Counted from the first letter of the stretch, positions 42,482-52,435 are shown. The stretch is 64,000 bases of DNA from an uncultured Eubacteriales bacterium (GCA_900540805.1 UQHL01000014.1:1-64000); one strand, 5' to 3'. Translations and numbers: made by a program. The notes: generated by a model not told the origin, from the letters alone.

Positions 42482-43363
42482 ATGAAAAAATATTTCAAGC
42501 ACAAATTGGAAAATCTTCTCGTCATCGACAAAATCGTTACGATCCATTATTTCGAATTTGATAAAAATTTTAAGTCCAAAGTCGAAGCGCACGATTTTTG
42601 GGAGCTTGTCTATGCGGACAAGGAGGATATTCTCTGTACCGCCGACGGGGAGACGCTGGTTCTGAAACAGGGCGAGCTGCTGTTTCATAAGCCCGACGAG
42701 GTTCATTCGCTCGCCGCGAACGGAAAAAACGCGCCCAACGTCTTTATCGTCTCTTTCGAATGTAAATCGGAGGCCGTACAATTTTTCGGGCATAAAAAAA
42801 TACGCCTCGAAAAGGCGTACGTCAAATTTATTTATTCCATTATCCAAGAGGCGAAAAGGACTTTTGATATCCCCTATTCCGACCCCGAACTGAAAAAGCT
42901 GAAACTGCTTTCACGCCCCACGTTGGGAGGACAGCAGCTGATCAAAAATTATCTCGAAATTCTCCTGATCAACGTCATGCGTTCGCTGACGGAGACGGAG
43001 AGCGGAAATCCAATCTTTTTACAAAAGGACGAGCTCGAAACCAAGCTTGTCAAAGACGTCTTAAAACTTTTAACCGCCAATCTCTGCGGCGTCCTCACCA
43101 TAGACGAGATCTGCGAGACGGTGGGCTACAGCAGAGCGTATGTCTTTCGGGAGTTTAAGGGCGCGACGGGCAAAAGCATAATGGAATATTTTACCTCCCT
43201 GAAGATCGAAAAAGCCAAACAGCTTTTGAGGGAAAACGAATTGTCCGTGAAGGAAATCGCGGACGCGCTGGCTTTCGACACCCCGAATTATTTTTCAAAA
43301 ACCTTTAAGCAGCTGACGGGGCAAACGCCCTCCTCCTACAAAAAGCACAGCTTCTTTCCGTAA
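42482..43363 (+). CDS. AraC-family transcriptional regulator, probably leaderless
   Basis: 293 residues. A cupin-like sensing domain (about 20-140; HKPDEVHSL near 77-85) and the C-terminal double HTH (about 190-290; TIDEICETVGYSRAYVFREFK and VKEIADALAFDTPNYFSKTFK). There is no ribosome site before the ATG and the promoter ends six bases before it. Divergent from the deacetylase gene, it most likely controls the amino-sugar cluster in response to a sugar. Confidence 0.9.
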   Translation: MKKYFKHKLENLLVIDKIVTIHYFEFDKNFKSKVEAHDFWELVYADKEDILCTADGETLVLKQGELLFHKPDEVHSLAANGKNAPNVFIVSFECKSEAVQFFGHKKIRLEKAYVKFIYSIIQEAKRTFDIPYSDPELKKLKLLSRPTLGGQQLIKNYLEILLINVMRSLTETESGNPIFLQKDELETKLVKDVLKLLTANLCGVLTIDEICETVGYSRAYVFREFKGATGKSIMEYFTSLKIEKAKQLLRENELSVKEIADALAFDTPNYFSKTFKQLTGQTPSSYKKHSFFP

Positions 43364-43864
43364 CGCTTTCAAAAACCGCTTTATTCGCCTTCTAAGCGTG
43401 AATAAGGCCGTCCCAACAAATACCCGTCTCATACAAAAACCGCCCGCAAAACGCTTGCAGACGGCTTTTATATTTTATCTCGTCATAATCTCCTCAAGCG
43501 TGGAACAGGCGGACAGCCCTACCGCGCCCGACAGGGAGGGCGGCACGTCTTTTCCCGTAACCGAATATCTGATGTTCCAAACGATTCCCGGACGTATTGA
43601 AGGAAAGGTTTTCCCGGGCATTTTGTCCTTCCGCTTTCAGGAGACCGTATTTCGTTCCGGCCGCCGTTTCATAATTGATGCTTCTGCGCACGGCGGTATT
43701 GCACTTCGGGAAACTCGCGCGAGAACTTTTCCTCTACCTCTTTATGCGATTTAGTTTATAAACTTTATTTTTTAATCATCTCACACACATTTTCGTTTAT
43801 CAATAGCTTTTTCGGCCCCTTTTGAGGGCTTTTGAAATTTTGGCGTCTGTAAAAAGGAAAAACC
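43364..43864. other. 500-base gap with degenerate coding traces
   Basis: No complete gene is supported. Two minus-strand pieces in different frames read like protein (about 43750-43676, ending in a stop; and 43622-43479, beginning MPGKTFPSIRPGI and ending STLEEIMTR), suggesting a decayed gene. A hairpin-like CCGCC...GACGG with a T-rich tail near 43439-43475 may end the araC transcript. Confidence 0.4.
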
Positions 43865-44872
43865 TTACAGAATATCGATTCCTTTGCTTTTACACTTTTC
43901 AAGCGTTTCCGCCGTCCAATAGGAGGCCTGAACCTCGCCGATGTGCAACTTTTCGAGAAGAAGCATACACAGCCTCGACTGGCCTATGCCGCCTCCGATC
44001 GTCAAGGGCAGCGTTCCGTCCGCAATCAGACGGTGATATTCGTACTTCATCCTGTCCCGCTCGCCGGAAATTTCCAGCTGGCGTTTCAGGGCCTGTGCAT
44101 CTACCCGTACGCCCATGGAGGAAAGCTCCAGCGGCTGTCCCAGCGTATCGTTCCAGAAAAGAAGGTCCCCGTTAAGCGACCAATCGTCGTAATCGGGCGC
44201 GCGTCCGTCGTGTCGGTTTCCGCTCCTCAGCGCGCCGCCGATTCCCATCAGAAATACGGTGCGGTATTTCTCCGTCGCGGCGCGTTCCCGCTCCTTCGGC
44301 GTCAAATCGGGATAGGCGTCCTCCAGCTCCTGCGCGGTGACGAAATAAACGTCTCTCTCCAACGTCCGCGTAAGGGCGGGATACATGCGCTTGATACGAT
44401 TATGCGTATCGACGACCGCATCGACGATCCTCTGTACAATCATTTTGAGAAAGTCAAGGTTTCGTTCTTTTGAAGTAATTACCCTCTCCCAATCCCATTG
44501 ATCGACAAATACGGAATGTAAGTTATCCATATCGTCGTCCCGACGGATGGCGTTCATATCCGTATAGAGCCCCTCGCCGGGAAGAAAGCCGTAGCGGTAA
44601 AGCGCCATGCGCTTCCACTTTGCGAGGGACTGAACGATTTCGCAGCGGGCGTCCGCCTCCTTCAAACCGAATTCAACCTTCCGCTCGACGCCGTTAAGGT
44701 CGTCGTTGAGTCCGCTCGCCTTTTCGACAAACAGCGGCGCGGTGATCCTTTCGAGGTTCAGCCGTTCCGCAAGCGAACGCTCGAAGATGTCCTTCACGGC
44801 CTTGATTGCCCGTTCGGTCTCTCTTAAGCTGAGTACGGAGGCATAGCCCTCGGGAATGATCAAATCTTTCAT
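43865..44872 (-). CDS. asnA: Aspartate-ammonia ligase (asparagine synthetase A)
   Basis: 335 residues, usual length. It makes asparagine from aspartate, ammonia and ATP with a class II aaRS-like fold. Visible family segments are LSLRETERAI, VDQWDWERVI, RHDGRAPDYDDW and the C-terminal ATP motif GGGIGQSRLCMLLL. It follows proC by 54 bases on the same strand, ending the amino-acid biosynthesis series. Confidence 0.96.
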   Translation of the reverse strand: MKDLIIPEGYASVLSLRETERAIKAVKDIFERSLAERLNLERITAPLFVEKASGLNDDLNGVERKVEFGLKEADARCEIVQSLAKWKRMALYRYGFLPGEGLYTDMNAIRRDDDMDNLHSVFVDQWDWERVITSKERNLDFLKMIVQRIVDAVVDTHNRIKRMYPALTRTLERDVYFVTAQELEDAYPDLTPKERERAATEKYRTVFLMGIGGALRSGNRHDGRAPDYDDWSLNGDLLFWNDTLGQPLELSSMGVRVDAQALKRQLEISGERDRMKYEYHRLIADGTLPLTIGGGIGQSRLCMLLLEKLHIGEVQASYWTAETLEKCKSKGIDIL

Positions 44873-44926
44873 GCTATCTCTCTCCCTTGATATTGCGAAA
44901 TATAAAACTCTTTTGCGGCTCCTTCG

Positions 44927-45757
44927 CTATTTCGCGCCGCATGCTTTGCCCGCCAGCTCCAGCGTTCGCCGATAGGAGGCCTCCGCGGCGGAATGCACGA
45001 TTTCGGCCAAACCGTCTTTTTCCAAACTTTTTACGCCCTCGATCGTCGTGCCGCCCGGGCTGCATACTTCTTTTTTCAGCTCGTCGGGCGCCTTTCCGCT
45101 TTCCATCGCCAATTTTGCCGAACCGAATACGGTCTGTTCGGCATAGAGAAGCGAGCTTTTCTCGTCCAGCCCTAACGAAGTGCCCGCGTCCGCAAGCGCC
45201 TTTATAAACATGAATACATACGCGGGGGCGCAGCCGCTGATAATGCTTGCGGCGTCCATCTCCGCTTCGGATATTTCATGTGTTTTCCCTGCGAGCTCCA
45301 GCGCGGAAACGAGCGTTTCCGTCTCCTCTTTCGTCGCGGAGGAATTGGTCGCATAGAGCACCATGCCCGCACCGACGGAAACGGGAGTATTCGGCATGAT
45401 GCGGACGACGGGTACCTCCGCCCCGTATAGTTCGGCAATTGCGGCCGCGGACAGCCCCGCCGCCATGGATACGAGAATAAAACGGCCGCCCGTTGCCGCG
45501 CGCGCCCTCAATACAGGAGAAATTTCCGCAAACAGTTCGCGCATGCCCTGCGGCTTCACCCCGAGAAAAATATAGCGGCAGGAAGAAGCGATTTCCTCGT
45601 TGGTCGCTACCCTGCCCCCTGTCTTTGCAGCAAGGGCTTCCGCTTTTGCCCGCGTGCGGTTGGAAAGCATCACCTCGTCGGGGGAAAGCCTGCGGCATAC
45701 GGCCTCCGCCAGCGCGCCGCCCATATTTCCCGTCCCGATAAATCCGAACAATTCCAT
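44927..45757 (-). CDS. proC: Pyrroline-5-carboxylate reductase
   Basis: 276 residues from the ATG at 45757 (AAGGAG upstream). The Rossmann motif FIGTGNMGGAL (5-15) binds NAD(P)H and the signature PGGTTIEGVKSLEKDG lies near 230-245. Last step of proline synthesis. Its start lies 10 bases from the proA stop. Confidence 0.96.
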   Translation of the reverse strand: MELFGFIGTGNMGGALAEAVCRRLSPDEVMLSNRTRAKAEALAAKTGGRVATNEEIASSCRYIFLGVKPQGMRELFAEISPVLRARAATGGRFILVSMAAGLSAAAIAELYGAEVPVVRIMPNTPVSVGAGMVLYATNSSATKEETETLVSALELAGKTHEISEAEMDAASIISGCAPAYVFMFIKALADAGTSLGLDEKSSLLYAEQTVFGSAKLAMESGKAPDELKKEVCSPGGTTIEGVKSLEKDGLAEIVHSAAEASYRRTLELAGKACGAK

Positions 45758-45767
45758 TTTATGCTCC

Positions 45768-47030
45768 TTATTCTCTGATTTGTCCGTCGCCGACAATCCG
45801 ATACTGATAACTCGTCAACTCCCTCAAACCCATGGGACCCCGCGCATGAAGCTTCTGCGTGGAGATGCCCATTTCACAGCCGAGCCCGAACTCGCCGCCG
45901 TCCGTAAAGCGGGTGGAAGCGTTGACATAGACGGCCGCGCTGTCAACAAGGGACAAAAAGGCCTTTTGAACCTCTTTATCCTCGGCAATCACCGCTTCGC
46001 TGTGTCCCGTGGAGTGACGGGCGATATGCTCCGCGGCCGCATATACGTCGTCAACGACGGCAACGGCTAAAATATAATCGAGAAATTCGGTATCGAAATC
46101 CCCCTCTGCCGCAGGAGTTCCCTCCGTCAGCGCTGCCGCGCGGCCGTCGAGCCGCAGCTGAACGGGGATTTTTCCCTCATGCCGACGGTCGTCAACGAGC
46201 GTCTTTTTCAGTTTGGGCAGAAAGGAAGCCGCAATTTCTTTATGTACAAGGCACACCTCCGCCGCGTTACATACGGAGGGACGGTCGGTTTTTGCGTTTT
46301 CGACAATCTTCAGCGCCTTCTCCATATCCGCACTCGCATCTACGTAAATATGACAGATCCCCGTTCCCGTTTCGATACACGGCACCGTCGCGTTTTCCAC
46401 GCAGGCACGGATAAGCCCCGCACCGCCTCGGGGGATCAGCAGATCGACAAGCCCGCGCGCCCGCATCAACGTTTCGGCCCCCGCTTTCGAGGTATCGTCC
46501 AGAATGTTGACGAGCTCACGCGGCAGGCCGCACGCTTCAAGCGCGCGGCGCATGGCCCTCACGACTGCGTGAGAGGACTCGAACGCTTCCTTCCCGCCGC
46601 GCAGAATACACACGTTGCCGCTCTTTAAGCACAGCGCCGCGGCGTCCGAGGTCACGTTTGGGCGGCTTTCGTAAATAACCGCCACGACGCCCATGGGCAC
46701 GGATACTTTTTCAATCGTCAAGCCGTTGGGGCGGACGACGCGCTCCAAAACGCGCCCTGTGGGATCGTCGAGCTTCGCTACCGCGCGGACGCCGTCCGCC
46801 ATAGCGGCAATGCGCTGCTTTGTCAGCGTCAGACGGTCGAGCATGACCTCGGAAACGGTTCCCCTCGCCCGCTCCACGTCGGCACGGTTCGCCTCGAGAA
46901 TAAGCTCGGTATCCTCGACCAGCGCATCCGCCATAGCGTACAGCGCCTCGTTCTTCTTTTTGCAATCGAGACACGCCGCACGGCGCACGGCGCCTTTGGC
47001 ATCCGATAAAATCTCTTCCGTCCTTTTCAT
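45768..47030 (-). CDS. proA: Gamma-glutamyl phosphate reductase
   Basis: 420 residues. An aldehyde-dehydrogenase-fold enzyme converting glutamyl-5-phosphate to the semialdehyde. The catalytic Cys is in RPSVCNAAE. The start overlaps the proB stop by four bases (ATGA), so ProB and ProA are co-translated, as expected for enzymes that pass on a labile intermediate. Confidence 0.97.
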   Translation of the reverse strand: MKRTEEILSDAKGAVRRAACLDCKKKNEALYAMADALVEDTELILEANRADVERARGTVSEVMLDRLTLTKQRIAAMADGVRAVAKLDDPTGRVLERVVRPNGLTIEKVSVPMGVVAVIYESRPNVTSDAAALCLKSGNVCILRGGKEAFESSHAVVRAMRRALEACGLPRELVNILDDTSKAGAETLMRARGLVDLLIPRGGAGLIRACVENATVPCIETGTGICHIYVDASADMEKALKIVENAKTDRPSVCNAAEVCLVHKEIAASFLPKLKKTLVDDRRHEGKIPVQLRLDGRAAALTEGTPAAEGDFDTEFLDYILAVAVVDDVYAAAEHIARHSTGHSEAVIAEDKEVQKAFLSLVDSAAVYVNASTRFTDGGEFGLGCEMGISTQKLHARGPMGLRELTSYQYRIVGDGQIRE

Positions 47031-47806
47031 TTCGTCTCCTTTCCCCGGCCGAAAAATTTTGTTCCGAAAGGCAGGCCGTCCGCAATATTATATAAAACCG
47101 ACGGACGCGAGCCGTTGGCGATGATCATATCGATCCCCGACTCCATAGCGATCGCGGCCGCGTGAATCTTTGTTTTCATGCCGCCCGTACCGAGTTCCGA
47201 CCCCTTTCCCTCGCCCAAAGCAAGTATTTCGGGCGTAAGGGCGGACACCTCCGAAAGGAACGTCGCATCGAGATATTTGTGCGGATCTTTGGTGTATAAG
47301 CCGTCGATATCCGACAAAAGGACGAGCAGATCCGCGCCGACGTTTGCCGCGACGATCGCCGCCAGCGTATCGTTGTCGCCGATGACGATTTCGTCCGTAG
47401 CTACCGTATCGTTTTCGTTGACGATCGGAAAGGCGCCCAGCTCCAGCAGGCGGAAAACGGTGTTGCGGAAATTTTCGCATCGCTTTTCGTTTTCGATGTC
47501 CTCGCCCGTCAGCAAGATCTGCGCAACCGTGTGGTTATAACCTCCGATCAGTTTGTCGTAGGTGTACATCAATTCGCACTGCCCGACGGCCGCGGCAGCC
47601 TGTTTGGTGGGGATATCCTCGGGACGGGATTTCAGCCCCAGCTTTCCTACCCCCATGCCGATTGCGCCCGAGGAAATTAAAATAATCTCGTTTCCCGCGT
47701 TTTTAAGGTCGCACATTACCCGGCAAAGTTCCTCGACGCGGCGGATATTCAGCCGTCCCGTCGCATAAGCGAGCGTCGAAGTGCCTATTTTGATTACGAT
47801 TCTCAT
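47027..47806 (-). CDS. proB: Glutamate 5-kinase (no PUA domain)
   Basis: 259 residues from the ATG at 47806. The amino-acid-kinase domain is complete (VIKIGTSTL at the N-terminus, SSGAIGMGVG near 50, NENDTVATDEI near 133, GTGGMKTKIHAA near 210). The C-terminal PUA domain of enterobacterial ProB is absent, as in many Firmicutes. It begins 10 bases after the isocitrate dehydrogenase stop. Confidence 0.96.
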   Translation of the reverse strand: MRIVIKIGTSTLAYATGRLNIRRVEELCRVMCDLKNAGNEIILISSGAIGMGVGKLGLKSRPEDIPTKQAAAAVGQCELMYTYDKLIGGYNHTVAQILLTGEDIENEKRCENFRNTVFRLLELGAFPIVNENDTVATDEIVIGDNDTLAAIVAANVGADLLVLLSDIDGLYTKDPHKYLDATFLSEVSALTPEILALGEGKGSELGTGGMKTKIHAAAIAMESGIDMIIANGSRPSVLYNIADGLPFGTKFFGRGKETK

Positions 47807-47816
47807 ACGTTTTCCT

Positions 47817-48938
47817 TTACAGAGCGGACAACACCGCGTCGCCGAACGCCTCCGCTTTTGCCCCCGCGGCAGAGCCGTCGCATACCGCGCGGGACGCCGC
47901 TTCGTCGAGGGCGCGGGAAAGCCTTTCGCTCTCTTTGACAAACCCTATATGCGCAAGCAGCAACGCTTCCGCGCGCAGAATACTTTCGGGGGAGGCGTAT
48001 TCGCCCAGCCCCTCCGCGACCAGACGGGGCGCGCTGCCGTGCACCGCCTCAAACATCGCATACCTCGCCCCCACGTTGGCGCTGCCTGCCGTACCGACGC
48101 CGCCCTGTATCTGCGCGGCCTCGTCCGTGATGATGTCGCCGTAAAGATTGGGCAGGACGAAGACCTGAAACTTTTGGCGTATCTGCCCGTTGAGCAGGTT
48201 GGCGCACATAATGTCGATATAATAATCCTCTACGACAATTTCGGGATAGTCTTTGGCCACCTCGCGGCAGATTTCCGAAAATTTGCCGTCCGTCTTTTTC
48301 ATGATATTCGCTTTGGTGACGATACTGACGTGCGTTTTGCCGTTTTTCCGCGCAAAATCAAACGCCGCGCGCGCGATCCGCCGCGTGCCCTCGTCGGTGA
48401 TCACCTTGAAATCGAACGCCAGCACGCCGGGGATCTCCACGCCCGAACTGCCCAAAACGTATTCCCCCTCGGTGTTTTCCCTGAAAAACGTCCAGTCTAT
48501 CCCCAGCTCCTTCACCCGCACGGGGCGGACGTTGGAAAACAGGTCGAGCTCTCGCCTCAGCGCGACGTTGGCGCTTTCGAGCGTGCCGCCTTTGGGTGTT
48601 TCCGTGGGGCCTTTCAGCAAAACGTCGCATTTCCTGATTTCCGCAAGCGTATCCTCGGGAACGGAGACCCCCAGGCGCAGACGGTTTTCGATGGTGAGTC
48701 CGCTTATTTCCTTCAGCTCAACCCTGCCCCCCGCAATCTGTTCCTTCAACAGTTCGCAAAGAACTCTTTTCGCCTCGCGCATGATGATCGGGCCGATGCC
48801 GTCGCCGTCGATCAGCCCTATCCTTATTTTTCCGTCCGCCCTCTTTTGCGCAGGCGGATTTTTCATTTTTTCCGCGCGTTCGCATTGTTCGGTCAATAAT
48901 TTTCTGAATTTTTCCACAGCGGCTTCGATCGCTTCCAT
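47817..48938 (-). CDS. Isocitrate dehydrogenase (isocitrate/isopropylmalate dehydrogenase family)
   Basis: 373 residues from the ATG at 48938. After a 45-residue helical N-terminal extension comes the family fold: GDGIGP, the substrate loop SANVALRRELDLFSNVRPVRV (Ser and Arg ligands of isocitrate), RENTEGEYVL, KANIMKKTDG and NLYGDIITDEAA. Position between aconitase and proB favours isocitrate over isopropylmalate. It starts five bases after the aconitase stop. NAD versus NADP use cannot be read with confidence. Confidence 0.88.
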   Translation of the reverse strand: MEAIEAAVEKFRKLLTEQCERAEKMKNPPAQKRADGKIRIGLIDGDGIGPIIMREAKRVLCELLKEQIAGGRVELKEISGLTIENRLRLGVSVPEDTLAEIRKCDVLLKGPTETPKGGTLESANVALRRELDLFSNVRPVRVKELGIDWTFFRENTEGEYVLGSSGVEIPGVLAFDFKVITDEGTRRIARAAFDFARKNGKTHVSIVTKANIMKKTDGKFSEICREVAKDYPEIVVEDYYIDIMCANLLNGQIRQKFQVFVLPNLYGDIITDEAAQIQGGVGTAGSANVGARYAMFEAVHGSAPRLVAEGLGEYASPESILRAEALLLAHIGFVKESERLSRALDEAASRAVCDGSAAGAKAEAFGDAVLSAL

Positions 48939-48943
48939 TCGGC

Positions 48944-50869
48944 TTATACCCCCTTGGTGTAATTGAGCAGACCGCCCGCGCGAAGAATATTGTACGTCCG
49001 CTCCGTCAGCGCGCATTTGAGCCATATCGTTTTGCCGTTTGTCAAATCGACGGCCTTCACGCGGCCCTTTTCCAAAGACGCATACAGATTTTCGAAAGCG
49101 AGTTCGTCCGAAAGGGATATCGCGTCATAATCCTCCGCGTTTTCAAATTCGAGCGGAATAATGCCCGCGTTGACGAGGTTGGCAATATGGATACGTGCAA
49201 AGCTCTTGGCGATTACCGCCTTGACGCCGAGATACATGGGCACGAGCGCCGCGTGCTCCCTCGACGAGCCCTGGCCGTAATTGACGCCGCCCACAACCAC
49301 GCTTCGGCCGTATTCCTTCGCCCGCGTGGGGAATTGTTGATCCACTGCGGAAAAACAAAATTCCGACATATACGGAATGTTCGAACGGAAAGGCAGTATC
49401 TTCGCGCCCGCGGGCATGATATGGTCGGTGGTGATATTGTCGCCCGTTTTCAGCGAGACTTTTACCGTCATTTCATCGGCGATCGGGTCGTTTACGGGGA
49501 AAGGCTTGATGTTCGGCCCCCGCACCACCTCGACGCGTTCCGCTTCCGCCTCGCCTGCGGGAGAAATGACCGCGCTGTCGTCAATCTTAAACGCTTCGGG
49601 CATCGTAACCGAGATTTCTCCGCCGAACGACCTCGGATCGGTGATCGTGCCGCAAAGAGCGGATACCGCGGCCGTTTCGGGAGAACATAAATAAATCTGC
49701 GCGTCCTTGGTTCCGCTTCTGCCCTCAAAATTTCTGTTGAACGTGCGCAGGGAAACTCCGCCGGAGCTAGGCGAAAATCCCATGCCGATACAGGGGCCGC
49801 AGGCGCATTCCAAAAGTCTTGCGCCCGAAGCGATAATATCTCCCATCGCGCCCGATTCCGCCAACTGCAAAAGCACCTGCTTCGAGCCGGGGGAAACGGA
49901 GACGGAAACGCTGTCGGATACCTTTTTGCCGCGAAAAATCGCCGCCACCTTCAGCATGTCGTACAGCGACGAATTGGTACAGGAGCCGATACACACCTGA
50001 TCCACCCTCGTCCCTTTCAGCGAGCTTACCTTCACCACGTTGTCGGGACTGTGCGGCATGGCGATCAGAGGCTCGAGCGAACCGAGGTCGATCTCCACCA
50101 CCTTATCATATACCGCGTCGGGATCGCTTTGCAAAGCCACGAAATCCTTCGCCCGCCCTTGAGCGGCCAAAAATTGTTCCGTCACTTCGTCGGAGGGAAA
50201 AATCGAAGTGGTTGCGCCGAGCTCCGCGCCCATGTTGGTAATCGTCGCCCGTTCGGGCACGGTCAGGGTCTTGACGCCCTCGCCGCCCCATTCGACAATG
50301 TATCCGACGCCGCCCTTGACGGAAAGCAGGCGGAGGATTTCCAGGCTGACGTCCTTCGCCGTGACAAACGGACGAAGCTTTCCCGTCAGATTTACTTTCA
50401 ACATTTTGGGCATCGTGATATAATAAGCTCCTCCGCCCATCGCGACGGCGACGTCCATGCCGCCCGCGCCGAACGCCAGCATACCCAGCCCGCCGCCCGT
50501 CGGCGTATGGCTGTCCGAACCGATCAGCGTTTTGCCCGGGATACCGAAGCGCTCGAGATGCACCTGATGGCAGATGCCGTTGCCGGGCCTGGAAAAATAA
50601 ATCCCGTGCTTTTTTGCCGCCGTTTGAATAAAGCGATGATCGTCGGGATTTTCAAAACCCGTCTGAAGCGTGTTGTGATCGACGTAGGCGACGGACTTTT
50701 CCGTCCGTACGCGGTCGATGCCCATGCTCTCGAATTCGAGATATGCCATCGTGCCCGTGGCGTCCTGCGTCAGCGTCTGATCGATTTTGAGCGCGATCTC
50801 CGCCCCTGCCTTCATCTCTCCCGAAACGAGGTGCGCCGCGATAATTTTTTGTGCGATTGTCTGTCCCAT
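48944..50869 (-). CDS. acn: Aconitate hydratase
   Basis: 641 residues, the shorter (mitochondrial/HacA-like) aconitase form. Iron-sulfur ligands: CIGSCTNSS (near 300) and CACGPCIGMG (near 356-365). The substrate loop GSDSHTPTGGG lies near 117, and the C-terminal swivel domain has QGSSREHAA. It turns citrate into isocitrate between the neighbouring Re-citrate synthase and isocitrate dehydrogenase. Confidence 0.96.
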   Translation of the reverse strand: MGQTIAQKIIAAHLVSGEMKAGAEIALKIDQTLTQDATGTMAYLEFESMGIDRVRTEKSVAYVDHNTLQTGFENPDDHRFIQTAAKKHGIYFSRPGNGICHQVHLERFGIPGKTLIGSDSHTPTGGGLGMLAFGAGGMDVAVAMGGGAYYITMPKMLKVNLTGKLRPFVTAKDVSLEILRLLSVKGGVGYIVEWGGEGVKTLTVPERATITNMGAELGATTSIFPSDEVTEQFLAAQGRAKDFVALQSDPDAVYDKVVEIDLGSLEPLIAMPHSPDNVVKVSSLKGTRVDQVCIGSCTNSSLYDMLKVAAIFRGKKVSDSVSVSVSPGSKQVLLQLAESGAMGDIIASGARLLECACGPCIGMGFSPSSGGVSLRTFNRNFEGRSGTKDAQIYLCSPETAAVSALCGTITDPRSFGGEISVTMPEAFKIDDSAVISPAGEAEAERVEVVRGPNIKPFPVNDPIADEMTVKVSLKTGDNITTDHIMPAGAKILPFRSNIPYMSEFCFSAVDQQFPTRAKEYGRSVVVGGVNYGQGSSREHAALVPMYLGVKAVIAKSFARIHIANLVNAGIIPLEFENAEDYDAISLSDELAFENLYASLEKGRVKAVDLTNGKTIWLKCALTERTYNILRAGGLLNYTKGV

Positions 50870-50932
50870 ATTCTTCCTTTACGATTTATTATTTGTTACT
50901 ATATTTATATACCCCGCAAAAGGGGCCGTTAC

Positions 50933-52312
50933 TCAAGCGCGAGGCTTAAACTTTTCCGGATTGATCGAAGAAAGCATTTCTTCCAGTTCGCTTTCCGCGA
51001 TTGTCGAAGCCCTGCCCCCTTCGTATATTTCGTCGAGCTTTTTCTTAAGCTCGATAACCGCGTCCTCGCCCTTCATGACGAGATCGTCGCCTTTGAACCC
51101 ATAGTGGTGGTTGATCCAGTACGCGATCCCCGCGAGGCCGCTGTTTTGGCCCAGCATGACGCCCGCGCTTCTGCCCAAAATCTTTTTCGTGTCGAAAATA
51201 TTGTAAATGCGTTCGTCCTTCATCAGTCCGTCGGCATGGATTCCCGCCCGCGTCATATTGAACTGACTGCCCACATAGGGCGTCATGGGCGGAATATCGA
51301 AGCCGATAACGTCGCGGTAATAATCCGCGATCTCCGTAATCACCGTCGTATCCATGCCGTCCAGCGAACCGCGCAGGGAAGCGTATTCCAGCACCATGGC
51401 CTCCAAAGGCACGTTCCCCGTCCTTTCCCCTATGCCGAGCATGGAACAATTGACCGCGCTTGCGCCGTAAAGCCAGGCGGTGGTGGCGTTGGCCACGGCC
51501 TTGTGAAAATCGTTGTGGCCGTGCCACTCCAGACGGTCGGAGGTAATGCCCGAATAGTGCTGAAGGCCATATATAATCCCCGCGACGCTTCTGGGGAGCG
51601 CCACTTCGGCAAACGGTACGCCGTAACCCATCGTATCGCATGCGCGCACCTTTACGGGAATCCCCGCCTCCTCGGACACCCTTTCCAGCTCGTTGACGAA
51701 GGGAACGACAAATCCGTAAAAATCCGCCCGCGTGATGTCCTCGAGGTGACAGCGGGGAACGATTCCGACGTCGAAAGCGTCCTTGACGATACCCAGGTAT
51801 TTATCGAGGGCCTGCTTTCTCGTCAATCCCATCTTTTTGAAAATATGATAATCGGACGCGCTGACAAGAATACCCGTCTCCCTGATGCCCAGGCTTTTTA
51901 CCAGCCCGAAATCCTCCTTTTTCGCCCTGATCCAGGTGGTGATTTCGGGAAACTTAAGCCCCATCGACTGGCATTTCTCGATCGCCTCCCTGTCCTTTTT
52001 GCTGTAGGCAAAAAATTCGGTCTGACGGATAATCCCCTTTTCCCCGCCGAGACGGGAGAGCAGACGAAACAGCGAGGAAATTTCCTCCACCGTATAGGGT
52101 TCCCTCGACTGCTGGCCGTCGCGAAAAGAAGTATCGGTGATCCATATCTCGTCGGCCATGCCCAAAGGCACGCGCCTGTGATTGAACGGAACTTTGGGCA
52201 CCTCCGCGTAATCGTATATTTCCGAATAGAGATTCGGCTTCTCCACGTCGTGAAGCTCGTATTTATAAGACCTCTGTTCCAACAGATTTGTTTTTTTCGA
52301 TCTTTCCAGCAT
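50933..52312 (-). CDS. Re-type citrate synthase (homocitrate synthase-like, DRE-TIM family)
   Basis: 459 residues from the ATG at 52312 (GGGAGG upstream). The DRE-TIM barrel motif TDTSFRDGQQSR (near 60) and metal/substrate residues HLEDITRAD, WHGHNDFHKA and the C-terminal LGQNSGLAGI are visible. The general build and adjacency to aconitase and isocitrate dehydrogenase match the oxygen-sensitive Re-citrate synthase of Clostridium kluyveri. A homocitrate or isopropylmalate synthase is less likely because no leu or lysine genes are near. Si-citrate synthase is absent from the window. Confidence 0.82.
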   Translation of the reverse strand: MLERSKKTNLLEQRSYKYELHDVEKPNLYSEIYDYAEVPKVPFNHRRVPLGMADEIWITDTSFRDGQQSREPYTVEEISSLFRLLSRLGGEKGIIRQTEFFAYSKKDREAIEKCQSMGLKFPEITTWIRAKKEDFGLVKSLGIRETGILVSASDYHIFKKMGLTRKQALDKYLGIVKDAFDVGIVPRCHLEDITRADFYGFVVPFVNELERVSEEAGIPVKVRACDTMGYGVPFAEVALPRSVAGIIYGLQHYSGITSDRLEWHGHNDFHKAVANATTAWLYGASAVNCSMLGIGERTGNVPLEAMVLEYASLRGSLDGMDTTVITEIADYYRDVIGFDIPPMTPYVGSQFNMTRAGIHADGLMKDERIYNIFDTKKILGRSAGVMLGQNSGLAGIAYWINHHYGFKGDDLVMKGEDAVIELKKKLDEIYEGGRASTIAESELEEMLSSINPEKFKPRA

Positions 52313-52435
52313 AGACAATCCTCCCAAGACTGTGCGCGGGCTTTACCTCTGCGCCGCATTATCCGCGCGGCGCGTAACTCCCGCTATGGCGAACGGCCGG
52401 AAACGCTCCCTTTCGGAACCTCCGGCCGCCCCTCT

